64,000 bases of DNA from Anisakis pegreffii (lineage: Eukaryota > Nematoda > Chromadorea > Rhabditida > Anisakidae), in contig JAPYMA010001288.1 of the NCBI GenBank assembly GCA_035041965.1, forward strand, positions 1 to 64,000. Reading direction: 5' to 3'. Made by a program: the position numbers and the translations under genes. Shown here in pieces: positions 48,483-60,420 of this stretch (positions within the stretch are counted from its first letter, which is position 1; each line of letters begins with the position of its first letter). The notes under the pieces were generated by a model, which was not told where the DNA came from, made no database searches, and was given only the letters and a program-made list of their open reading frames with translations.

Positions 48483-49305
48483 CTGTAAATAAACGACTAA
48501 ACATGTTCTTTTATCCAAAATCGCTCTCGTACAATCTTCTGTTTGCCGTGTTCGTAAATGATTTTTTTGCTTCCCTAACGAAAGTTATTCTGCACGCTTT
48601 AAATTGATGAATGACATGCAAATGAAACAGTCGAATTACCCAAGTCACTCTTTTTATTCGACAATTACAAGTACGCATAAAATTTCAGATTTGAGTAAAT
48701 CTTATTCACCAGTCGGTTGTGATGAATATAATGAATTAATTCGTTAATCAAAATCTTATTAACAGCCACAACATCACATTGTTGTTTATTTATTGATAAA
48801 ATGTAACAAAAATTTTCGACTGAAACGGATGATGATGCAAGCAACTACGTTAAGTATCATATTTTATAATTACATCGAGCACTGCCATAATTTTGACAAA
48901 TGAGTGAACATTTTGAACTATTCAAAAACCAATAGTCACAATGGATCTTGCATTCGAGATTATATATGTGCATCAAAAACTGCTTTTGCTTAAAACTTAA
49001 ATTACGCACTATTGTATCTACGCGAAAAGAATAGGTTTCCTTTTCAAGCAGGAATCAGTCAAGTGAGTGCATTTGCACAGGGCTGTAATCTAATGAGATC
49101 GAAACTCAACGAAACTCAGTACCGATTCGTCTGTCGATATGCATTGTCAACGGATCAGTTTGGTATGAAAGAAGTGAAATATGAAGCAAAGAATATGCTC
49201 GATAAACTCATCTAATACATCTTCATTTGGGATGTATCCAGTGTTTTCCATTCGCTTTTCTACTGTTGTTTCTTGTCACATTTATACTGAAAAGTTGTGA
49301 TTCAG

Positions 49306-49311
49306 TTTATT
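49306..49311 (-). terminator. Candidate poly(A) signal of prominin
   Basis: AATAAA on the minus strand lies about 125 bases beyond the prominin stop at 49437. Confidence 0.5.
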
Positions 49312-49436
49312 GATCTTTTTTTTTACGAAGTTCTTTCAAGTGAACGAAGCAACGTTTTTGAATTGGAAACAAAATGAATTATGCGAATGAAGAATGTTTG
49401 TTGCATCAAAAGGTTATTTGTACAGATGAAATCAAG

Positions 49437-52400
49437 TCAAAAACGCACCGCATATTTTGACGCCGCCTGGAATGGTTCCGTTACCATTGGCTGTCGATCG
49501 TATGCAGGGTTCATCCGTTGCAGATATTTGGCCGTTAACGTAAGAGCAGCAATTGAAACAATTATGAAGAGTGAGGCCAAACCAGCAGAAGTCCAAATTC
49601 CATTCATTGGCATTATAACCACATCGCATAATTCATTGCCAATTTTTTTCCACAATACGTTCATTGGATAGCAATCAAACGTATGCGTTAGAAGTGTATC
49701 CTGTAAAAAACATTTTTTTCTTTCATCGAATTTGGACTTCAGACAAAATTCATCTCAGAATCCAATTAGCGTACAACTCAAAAGTTTTTATCAGCATCAT
49801 TTTACCATACCTTGGAACTGTAAACTTTGTCTGTCACATTTGCAATCGTTTCGTCAAATACATCCCTAATTACCTCCTGACCTTTGGCAGTAAAATCGCC
49901 CGATGCTGTAGCATTATAGATAATCTCTTGAACTTGATCGATTGTTACTCTGAAATTATAGCTGCATACATCTCACATTTTGTTACACTCAATAAGCAGA
50001 GTATTCGTTATCAAGTACTTCGGAAAACCCAAAAGCTATTTGTTACAAAAATTTGCTGGAAAATCTATAAATTTTTTGAATGCTTTTTCGAGATCTTTGA
50101 TCTCTTGAATCCGTCGTTTCCTATTCATTGAATGAAGACAACTTGGTGCGAAATATTCATCGTTGAAGAAATGATAAACGAACTGCATGCTTGACACAAC
50201 ATCGTCAATTGCTGATTTCGTTTCGTTCAGCTTTTCTTCCGCGATAACGGTTTGATCGAAATGGGTTTTACTACTAAGAGCTGCACTTCTTGTTGCATTC
50301 AGTGTAGTAGGAATGTTGCCGATTACTGTACTCAACGTCTCTGTGGCATTCTAAAAATTGGATCTTCTTTGTTTTCGAAAAATTCTTAGCATCTTTTGAA
50401 GTGTGCAGTGAATAGGCGTTAAGGCCTTCAATAAAATTCCAGTTTCTCGTAACAAAATTCTCTAGCAATAAACAGAAGTGAATTGAACAAAAATTGAACT
50501 GCACAATTTACTCACATTGAGTGACAATGTTTTTGAAGCATTGAATGTATAATCGAGGTTGAAATTCATCGTTGCTTCATCTTTATACTTTCCTAAATTT
50601 GCTTGTTTCACTATATACGAAGTATCCAATAAGGATTCACCGTGAAGTGCATTGAAGATGCTCGAATGATTGGCACAACTCTTCATTACTTCGCTGAAAC
50701 GTTTCAAACATATTTCAGAAAACCCAAAACTTATTTGTTACAAAAATATTCTGGAAAATTAAACAAACCCTTATCCGAATTCATTCGTCAAAAATAACTT
50801 TTCCACACAAACAAAAATGTGTATTCGTATAATTGAATAACTGATCTATTTCTGAAGTACTATTTGAGGTTCATATTAGTTTCATCTTACGTTCTCAAGC
50901 CAACTACTGCACTGAAGATATCACATCAGTTCGAATAATATTTCGTTATTTTGTTTGATGAAAAGCGAAATAATGCTCGTTATGAATTGATTTTGTTTGA
51001 GAATCAAACAAATTTATTCAGCCAAAAATCTTCATGAAAACACTGAAAACGATTGATGAACAGCAACGTTTCGAACATTATTGGTATATTCTCATTATAT
51101 TATTACGAGCAGAATTCAATTTTGTAATCAAGCGATTTGACGAACCTACCCAAAATTAATGGTTATTGACTTATTGCTGGTTATCGGAGGAACATCGAAA
51201 TTGAAAAACGATATGTCGGTGAAAATTCGCATTTGCGGATCATAGAACAGTGGTTCACATACCATCCCTATACCATAGCTGCCAACAAATGAAAAACTGA
51301 AATTGTGCTTGCATATGTTATTTTAGAGAGGTGTTTAAAGTGAAGAAGAATTCAGACAAAAGACGCTCAAATCGGGGAGGGGGCGCCAGCGATTTGAATT
51401 TTGTGAAGAGAATAACGAATAGTCATTTGAACATACGTTGCAACCACACTGACGATCCAACTCAGCATAAATCCGAAAAATACTCCCGTCATCGCTATAC
51501 AACCACCAACAGCAAAAATCACCGAACGTTTCGATGGACTCGAATCACTGAAAGTTGATTGGAAGAATGAATTCCGCTCTTTGAGGTTGAACGATTATTT
51601 GATTTGTTTGTTTCATCTGTTCTTCCCATCACCTTCAGTAATCTAATCGGCAGTTATTATGTGTTCTCTGAATGGCACCCTACTCCAAAAAAGTTTTAAA
51701 AAACTCATGCTTCCATCTGTTTCACTCATCTGAGTTTTTAGCCTCATCCGCTCAAACCAGCCACAGATCTAGGTATAGGCTTAATGTTAGATTATGCTTG
51801 GGCTGAAAGGAGTTGGTATATGGAATTAACAGGTTGCCCTTCATATTATTTGTATATTGCTGTTTGAGTTCTTGAAACATGCGAAAACATGTAATCATTA
51901 ATGTGTTATGCATAGTGATTGATTATAATAGCATCTCTAATAATGCATGATCAAAGTCTTGCTGTAGTGAGCTGTCAGCTGTTTTGACTGAATCTTTCTT
52001 CTAAAAATGATCAGTCTCTTTCAAAGTTTTCTAACGAAAAAAGCGAGACGGATTCGCACCAGTAAAATTAACTGACAGCTTCATTAATTTGCAAAGATTT
52101 TGAAACTCTTTTCGGACACGAATTCACTTGTATGAGCCGAAAACGTCCAAAATATCTAGCTCGAAGTGTCTGAACAATGCAATCTGATAGAATTGTCTGT
52201 TAGAACGAGCTCATGCGGGTGAACTTTAGCGCACTGTAAGCCGAAACCAGAGCGTGTTCAAGCTGACATGGCTATAATTTGCACAAGTGAGGCTGTCCAA
52301 GCACGCAAGTTACTCAGTAGAATAACTGTGTGCGTTCACCGATAGGTGATAAACGAGAAAATAGACTAAATACTTCATTGGAAGTCGAGGAATACCACAG

Positions 52401-55400
52401 AGGATTGTAATTAGAGCTGGTATAATAACCAGTAAGCACGGAACAAGCACAATTGCTTTAAGGCCTGGAACTACACCACTCTTTGATAATATCTGAAATT
52501 TGTCGTTTTTATTTCGATGGAACTTTTTCAATTTGTTTTTAATATTGTTGCTAAAACAATGTCATTTACCCGAAAGAAAATGCTTCTCTTGAAGACAATA
52601 TCATATCAGATAGTATCAAAAACAATATCATCTGCCGAAAATGCTATCTTCACATAATAACGATATATTGAAAAAAAAACAGCCGGATGTGCTCACCGAT
52701 TGAACAGTTCCACTATACGCTATAGAAATCTGTTCATTTTGTTGTTTCAGCAGATCTTTTATATCATCAACAGTTTTGCGCACTGATCTTGTAACATTTT
52801 CAAAATCACGATGAGCTCGCTGAAGTGAGCTGTCAGCTGATTGGATTGAATTGTTCACCTATAAATGTTCACTCTTTCTCAAAATTTCCTAACGAACAAA
52901 GCGAAATGGATTCGTACCAATAAAATTAAGCTGATCACTTCATTAATTTGAAAAGATTTTGGATCACTTTTCGAATGCGAATCTTATTCAGCTGAATTTA
53001 TATTTCATCAACGGGTGGTTGTAAATGTTTAGCTTAGAAAATTCTTCTAGAAGAAATACCTGATTTTTTGCTTCCAGTATATGATTATCGACATCATGAA
53101 ACGTTCTATCCAACTGATTATGAACATCGTTGAAACGCTGAAATCCAAAAATTAAAGTACTTCTTAAGGTTTTAAAATTTTTAGCTTTCTAATTACTTCT
53201 CAGCCAATTATAATCCGTTTGGGGCGTGATTTCCTTGCAGCAGCTTTAATTTTCGTTCAATTTATTCATTTCGAATCTATTCCAACTGTTTTCAATGCTT
53301 ATTCATATAAAGCGGAAGCTTTCAAGCGTAACGTTGTGCTAATTAGTATGAAGTTTATTTCATTCTATTATGATGTTCCTGCGACAAAACGTTTCATAGG
53401 AATAAAACAGTCTTCAGATACACTCACCTCACTGACCAACATAAGAGACTTATTAACACCTTGAAGCACCTTAATCACTGCCCCCAATTCAATCTGACTC
53501 AAATTTTTTGGAGTATGATGAGTCCAACTTTCTTTCCTCAGTTCTTCGATTTTTGATGAAGCATTAGAGATAGCAACACTGGCCGCGTTGAACTTTTCAT
53601 TTGTATTCGAGGATTCATTTAAAATCTGTAGATACCGTTCCAACGTTTAAAGTTTTAAGGGCACATCATGGATTATATCGTAATCCACACAAAACACTGG
53701 TAGTGATAATAATAATAATAATAATAAATAGTAATTATTATTATTACTATTATTATTATTATTGCTATTAATTAACACTGATTAGCATTCAAGATAACAT
53801 TCATTTTATTTTAAAATTATGAACAGATAGGCAGTTGCCTACAGACATAAAGTGAAGCTGAATGATGATGACAACCTGTTTCATTTTATTATAACCGTAT
53901 TTGTCCTCGAATCCATTGAATATCTTGTCCGGAATACGGTTTATGATTCCACTGACATCGTCGAAAAACGAACCGATCGCTTCATTCACCTCACAAGTGA
54001 TATTATCAGCCGCAGCCGTTAGAACATTTGCAATATCTGAGCAAATTAACGATTACGAGTTCGGAAATATTGCAGAGAAGTCCATTGCTAATGGTGATTT
54101 GGTATTTGCGATTGAATCGGTGAAAACAATACTGAAATGTGTATGCAACAAGAGTTTGATTCTAACCATCTGTTATGTCATTCGTCATATTCAAAACACC
54201 ATCTGCATTATCAACTATATCCTGGCATGCAGTTGGATACACTGCCGCTGCTACAATGAGAAACAGTAATGCAACAGTCAACATTGACAACCAAATGGAC
54301 AGTGCACATTTCGATGGTTTCTGTAATAGGACAATAGCGACATTAATAATGCTGATACTATAACGCAGTGATTATTTATGCATGTTTGCAAACTGCAACA
54401 TCAATGTGACTAAGAGTGTTCTACTGTAATAACAACCGATCACATAACTGTGAAACGGACTACTTCATTATAAGTTGATGAAGAAGGTTGCTTACTTACG
54501 TGTTTTCTCTTCGCTCCGCAGCCACCGCAGGAGCGTACACAACAGAAGATGATTCCCGATATAGGTACACCAATGATGAGTATCACACCAATTGCAATGA
54601 ACACAATCGCACCCGCCTGTACAACTATAGCATTCGATAGCAAACAACTGCGATGCTGCGTGCAATATTATGCAAGAAAAAATCTCCAAATTTACGCTTT
54701 TTTTTTCGAATCACTTCAAAAATTTTCGCGACGCAAACCTTATCTGTTAGCGATTGCCATCAATGGTACCATCACAATCAATTCTGATCAGTTGAAATGT
54801 TCGAATGAAGACATGTTTATTGAATATGAAATCTTTCTGAACGCCAAACGATGAAAGAATGTTAATTGAGTGAACGACAAAAATAATCGAAATTAATCAT
54901 TGCTGACCTGTTGTTTTGCCAATGAAATCGGTTCATTCAAACTAAACTTTCCGTTCATTAATTTGTCGTATATACCACTCACCACCTGCAAAAATTTATT
55001 TCAAATTCACCTAAAATGGACTATTGTCTGTCTCATTTATCTTTACGTCGTACTAACTTCAGATTCTGTCGATGCTCATAATGAAGAGGGTCTAAGTGTC
55101 TACGAGATCGACACCTGTCGAAAAATACTATACGCTTTATAACTGGGAGTGTGACCGGGAAAATGAAAGAAACATAGTTGGATAGTTTATGCTGAAATTC
55201 GAACTGAGAATTAGAGAAGGATTACGGTTCAAACTAAAAGTAAAGAAGAAATTTTACTTCAAGATAGTCATCATTTAATTGAGGTTGTAAGCTCTTGCAG
55301 ATCGAAGAACCGATATTGTAAAATGCTCCTACCGAACCATACGATTTTTGTGAATCATTTAGGACAAATTCTTTTTGTTGTAAAGAACAATTGGGGGAAC

Positions 55401-56029
55401 TCGTTGCATTTGTTGGTAACGTTGTCGCTGGAGTTGTTGGTGATGATCCTAATGTGGTTGATAAACCTACAACAATTCGTCTCATACACCTTAAAATTAT
55501 AAGCACAGTGCTAATTAAGCTATTCACACAATCGATTTTCCAGGAACACCATCTTTCAGCTGCAGTCCCCAGAATTCAAACAAGAAGTATCTTTCCGGTT
55601 GATTTATTCCGAAAAATGTCAATTTTCTCACAACTGTCAATTGTGAAACTAGTATGTATAATATAAAGGATACAAATGTAATGAATGATCGCCCTCAGAA
55701 GTATTTCAGCATACAAAGATTCAATGGCGGATAATAGCTGAGCAAATTAGCAACATTAGCGAAATGAAAGGATTCTTCCAAAAAATTAACTAATGTTTCT
55801 GAGAAATGAATTTCATTAATGAATGTAACATTTGATTACTGTTGCAAATCAAAACGCTTCAAAATTGTCGAAAATTACTAACGATGTTCAAAATGTATAA
55901 ACAACAGTACTATTGTTCTGATGTGGCGGCAATTGCACTTAACAAAAAATTTAATGAGTGGCATTGCTTAAACTCACCACTTATAGTAGTGCTAAGAACT
56001 GAAACAAAAAATAAGATTGTCACTTTCAT
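49437..56029 (-). CDS. Prominin (five-span membrane glycoprotein)
   Basis: Sixteen exons on the minus strand: 56029-55978 (signal peptide, MKVTILFFVSVLSTTISG), 55466-55258, 54985-54908, 54616-54500, 54320-54167, 54038-53876, 53625-53428, 53137-53060, 52858-52697, 52492-52374, 51547-51437, 51278-51150, 50693-50516, 50350-50184, 49949-49826 and 49700-49437, about 766 residues. Five membrane segments sit as in prominin-1/CD133: TM1 followed by a cysteine-rich CCVRSCGGCGAKRKH turn, TM2, a long extracellular coiled region (AHRDFENVTRSVRKTVDDIK), TM3 and TM4 (VIFAVGGCIAMTGVFF, then MVCEPLFYD), a second extracellular loop and TM5 (FIIVSIAALTLTAKY) with a short tail. Prominins mark plasma-membrane protrusions and bind cholesterol. 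Exon 54038-53876 has a frame break near 54000. All other junctions agree in phase. The N terminus after the signal is Thr/Ser/Pro-rich. Confidence 0.88.
51961..52990. repeat. Duplicated exon edge and intron inside prominin
   Basis: About 170 bases at 52819-52990 (the 5' end of the exon 52858-52697 and its upstream intron) recur at 51961-52128 within a later intron, same orientation. Shared words include GTGAGCTGTCAGCTG, TTTCCTAACGAA/TTTTCTAACGAA and CTTCATTAATTT. The copy lacks most of the exon and carries no complete reading frame. Confidence 0.75.
53702..53768. repeat. AAT/ATT microsatellite, partly palindromic
   Basis: A run of AATAAT units is followed by ATTATT units in a prominin intron; the two halves are complementary and could fold into a hairpin. 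Confidence 0.85.
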
Positions 56030-56934
56030 TACGTATGCGTGTGCACCAGTGATATTTTGAACACCCGAAATGATCAAGTGTTTACGGGTTGCTTTCCTGT
56101 AAATAATCCCTCGAAATATTTTCAAATGAAACATTTCGTGAAACGAAACGTTCACTGTATTGGTGGGCCAACTTCTAGCAGAGGATAAAACAGATCGTGA
56201 ACTGTAATGACCGATATGTGGCTGGGGATGACAGTAACTGGTAAGAAACAGGAGAAAGGTTATTTTGTTTCAATGGATATTGAAAGGAAACAGAGATTTG
56301 ACAGACTCTCAATGTATCAGCTATACTAAACGGACAATGTATCAGCTGAAATGCGATGTGGTCGAGATGGTATTCGCAAACGACCATTAAAACAAACCGT
56401 TATGTGAACAACTTTTAGCAGAGGATTCAGTTATAAATGCTCTGGGAGATGGATGATAGCAGTGATAACAACCAAAAATGACGAATAAAACGCGAGAATC
56501 GCATTTTTCTAGAACTGAAGCTGATGACGTGTACAAGTGTAAATGCAGTCATATTTGGTGAAATGAATCATTTTCATATCGTGATAACAAGCTCTTTTTA
56601 AAATGAACACAAATATTTGTTGCACTTTTAAAACTGCAGAAATCTTTCAGTATTGCGCTCTATTGTATCTATTGTAGGTATCAGGTATAAGCTGAGGAAC
56701 TGTTTTGTGTTTCCTTATCAATAAGTATTGATATCATCAATAGATCAAGCAGACAAAAGTGCACGAGAGGAATGTTTATTCAAATTTTAAACGAGTGCTC
56801 CTTGTGTTTCTTTTTCATTTGATTACATTTTTACCTTATTTCGTGCATTTAGCTGGTAATTAACGATTGCAGTTCTACTGAAATAAAGTTGTTTCAGATA
56901 TGATAGCACTTACAATTCAACATTTTATTCACCC
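56030..56934. other. Intergenic region between the unknown gene and prominin
   Basis: About 0.9 kb on the 5' side of prominin, including its promoter, and the 3' flank of the upstream gene. No further exon was found. A 20-base motif around CAACTTTTAGCAGAGGAT/CAACTTCTAGCAGAGGAT occurs twice (56168 and 56409), hinting at a local duplication. Confidence 0.45.
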
Positions 56935-57969
56935 TTAATAAGTGCTCAGCGATACTTCTAATGCAGTTTGGAGAACCTTGCATGCATAATAAACATGTTC
57001 AGTTCATTGCTCCATTTTGTCAAACCAGCAACTCAGAATCACCATGCTACATACCATCATCCCATCTCCCATGAAGATGTTTCGATCGATCTCTGAAAAA
57101 TCTTTGTCGAATACTTTTGAGACGAACACAATCATCATCACTTTTCAGAGCTCAGTAACTCCATTCACTTTATTTACCGTATTCTCTGAATTCTGAAAAT
57201 TCAAGGTCAATGAAGTAATTAGAAATGAAACCGAATAGTAGTTGCATGAACTGTTTGTGAATTCTTTCAGTGCATTTATCCTCACGAAACGTACGATAAG
57301 TGACTGAAATAGACTTATAAGGTCCACATAATATATGCTTTTTGATTCCTTTCAAATTTTGATTGTTGGAGTCGTAGTGAATCATTATTTTCATTGTAGA
57401 TGAGTCAGTGAAGGAATATACTTTGATGAGACTGACATCAGACAACATTAAAAAATTTAGTATTACAATGAAGCACTGATAATGGAATATCAGTCAACAT
57501 CAATAATAGTTCCTTATGAAGCACTGATAATGGAATATCAGTCAAAATCAATAATAGTTCCTTATGAACTACTGGTATTTTAAGAATGTATGACTGTTTA
57601 TATGACTAAGAGGTGTCACGGTATCGCAGTGATAAATAATTTAATTTCTTCAAAAAGTAATTCAGAGAACGTATCCAATTTTGGCACGTTCCCTTTCGAC
57701 AACGAGATGCTGCTCAAATCAAACAACTCAACCTTGGTCTCATATTTTGTTTCAGCTATTTTCAGCAGTAATTTTCCAGTAATAGTTCACAACATTATGA
57801 TATCAAATTGTGGGAAGGCACAGAAAAATATGCATTAGATAATATCACCTATTCATCGTGATCCGAGAAATGCTTTCGGTTTCACCAATTAATTTTTCAT
57901 CACACTTTCGGAACGACATACATCAATAAACAAGGCAACGCGTCTTTCTCTCAAAGAGGCAGACATCAT
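56935..57969 (-). CDS. Uncharacterised five-exon gene, 174 residues
   Basis: Five minus-strand exons join in phase: 57969-57915, 57755-57620, 57431-57178, 57092-57055 and 56976-56935, totalling exactly 525 coding bases. The chain starts MMSASLRERRVALFID and ends MGDGMMVLQTALEVSLSTY. The middle is mixed alpha/beta in character (KVELFDLSSISL, LLFEEIKLFITAI, KIMIHYDSNNQNLKG, CGPYKSISVTYRTFRE). There is no signal peptide or membrane segment, so the product is probably soluble and intracellular. A poly(A) signal (56924-56929, minus) lies six bases past the stop. No family was recognised. Individual exons are too short to stand out as open frames. The first junction (donor GTTCCG, with a stronger GTATGT seven bases earlier) is the weakest. 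Confidence 0.62.
57468..57563. repeat. 48-bp tandem duplication
   Basis: A 48-base unit beginning ATGAAGCACTGATAATGGAA is present twice in direct succession with one difference (AACATC versus AAAATC). It lies in an intron of the uncharacterised gene, so it should not affect the protein. Confidence 0.95.
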
Positions 57970-60420
57970 TCCGGATGATGACAGCTTATTTCAAACTAAA
58001 ACTGCTAACGTAAATAATATAATCTCGTTGAAAACGTTCTATAACGGTAGATATATGTCGATTTCATTCAGAATGCAACTATGATACACATTGTTTTACT
58101 GACGGTATTACGGTGTATCTCAGAGAGGGCTGTTCGAAAAATACCGAATGTGCTGTGTATAGTCGCATTCATATGTCGTTTTAAGGCACTTCGATTCAAC
58201 GCTTACCTTAAACAATCTTACCTTACGGACAAAATCTCAATCAGCCAAAGGTAGACGTATGTCTCATTTCATAAGGTGCGTCATATTAAATTTATTCAAA
58301 TGTTGAGCATGTTTCGGCAAATTTAATATTCCATTACTTTGCACTGAATGTAGGAAAATTTTTACTTCTTCAGCAAAGCGAATACTTAAATGATAACAAC
58401 GAAATTTTGGAATGAGTTACTGTCGTACGACGATAACGATCTGTTTACATAATGAAAACCAGATTATTAATGAACTGTTATATTCTTAAGCCTTTAATTT
58501 TCGCAAGTGGCAACGGTAAAATTAAATTTCTATTTCTATTGAATGTTATTAATGATAATTGCAATAAATGTACAAACTGTGAATGCAACAGTCATCGGTA
58601 ATATGCTTATCGCGATAAATTCTTTCTGTAACATCATCATCACTCAGGATTAATACACTCACTCTTTGAAACAATCTATCGGACCATGCTTCTCCCTATC
58701 AGTTCGCTAATCCGAGGGTATTGTTTGTTCTATAAATTAAAAAATCCGGCATTACCGTGCAGTGATTCATTTTACTGTGCTTGTGATCAGTGTTATTGTT
58801 ATCATAACTTTTATTATTTGTTGCCATTATTATTCAACACTGACAGAATAAAGTTGAGTGTGCATGAATTATGCTTGGAATGACATATCAAATGCATTAC
58901 GCTCACTTTACTCTGCATTCGCTCCTTCTCCTTTCCCATGTAGTTCGTATCAGATTATATGCCTGTTTTTTAGATGCCTTTAATAGCAACTTCCCAAACT
59001 ACATTCAATTTTTAAAAATCATTCTTCCTGTGTAAGACATTCGTAAATTCAAGATTTATTTACTTTTATTTATTTAATTATTATATAATACATTCATTTA
59101 ATCAGCAAACCCAACTTATTACGAGTTTATGCCTCTCTGTTATTACCAATATCACTATAACTATTACCAACATCACTACTATGACCAATATCACTATAAC
59201 ATTCTTCCTTGCTTGGCATTCTTCTTTCCTCGCAGCTAACGGTAATAACGTTGGGAATCATCTGTCTTCATGAAATTTAAACTTGTATTATTGATTTGGC
59301 AAGCACAGAGGTTATGGGCTACTCTCTCATATTGCCCACTGATTTCTAGGGAAAGGGACTCAAAAGGAACCCGAAGATACATTCCGATTGATCGACTGAA
59401 CATTCGTCCAACCATCGTTCAGAGTAGCTGTCTGGAACAACCAACAGAAGTAAATCAGTAATATCTCGGTATCAATAATAAAGCCCAAAACCTCTGCACT
59501 TAAAAGATCCGAAAAGCAAACCACTCCAAGTTTATACTGAAGATCTACTTGCATGCATGAATGCGTACAATAAGAGTTTGAATGAGTGCAAAGGAATAAT
59601 AATCTTTTATTACATGAGGATACACTTCGATCATAGAAAAGACATCCGAACAAAACAAGATATCAACAACTTCTACGGCATGTCAATTACATATATTCAC
59701 TACAAAGATTTCACATATTACATTCCTCTTATAGGAGAAGAACACATCAACAGAAAAAAACTATAATGTCATAAACCCGTAAAATAAACAAACAAAGATG
59801 AATAAACCTGTGCTAATCGAAACATAAACAAAAATTCCATTTTTGAAGCATGATGTAAGAAGGCTGATTCAGTTTCAACAACACTTCATAATCAATCGCC
59901 GCTCATCAAAACACATAGACAGCAACATCTCGATAAAATATCGTCGAATCAAACATATATTTATTATAAAACGAAACTGTATTATTCTTGTTGTTCATCG
60001 CAATCATCAAATAGTTCGAAATTAAACAGTTATCACAAACATATTTCAATTCATTTCAACAACTTCCAATTTGGAATATATCATTTTGCACATAGCTAAA
60101 GAGCATTCTTTAGAAAAGACGGGCTTCAAAAATACTTACACTTGCTTCACAAATATACTCTCAAATCTAAATATATACATAAACTGTTTTCTGAAAATGG
60201 TGTGCATACCTCTGTCTAATAATATAACGATAAGAAACTAGACATAAAAAGAAAAAAAAACAAAAAATATTTGAATAGAGCAAAAATACAATTCTATAAA
60301 TAATCATTTGCAATATCAAGTAAAAACTTCAATAAAATGACGCATATCGACAGAGTGCAAAACCGTATTCGAGCATAAATTTTGATTTGGATCGTAAATG
60401 AAATGCGAGAGACACAAAAC
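57970..60420. other. Intergenic region between YJU2B and the unknown gene
   Basis: No exon chain was found. A short minisatellite-like array with the unit ACCAATATCACTATAACTAT (imperfect, three copies) lies at 59144-59200. The open frames at 58686-58883 and 59360-59653 have no splice or family support. Confidence 0.45.

Larger units (their letters stand above)
43620..49305. other. Gene-poor convergent region between CRTC and prominin
   Basis: No complete gene was found in 5.7 kb. A single exon-like frame (44882-44987) and an hAT-like MITE (48129-48482) are listed separately. Acceptor-like TTTCAG sites at about 45890, 46313 and 47320 open short frames, but none forms a convincing chain. Confidence 0.45.

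Noticed and set aside
51245..51260. CAGTGGTTCACAT resembles the hAT-like terminus.
   Set aside because: It lies within a coding exon of prominin (residues around MVCEPL) and has no partner terminus.
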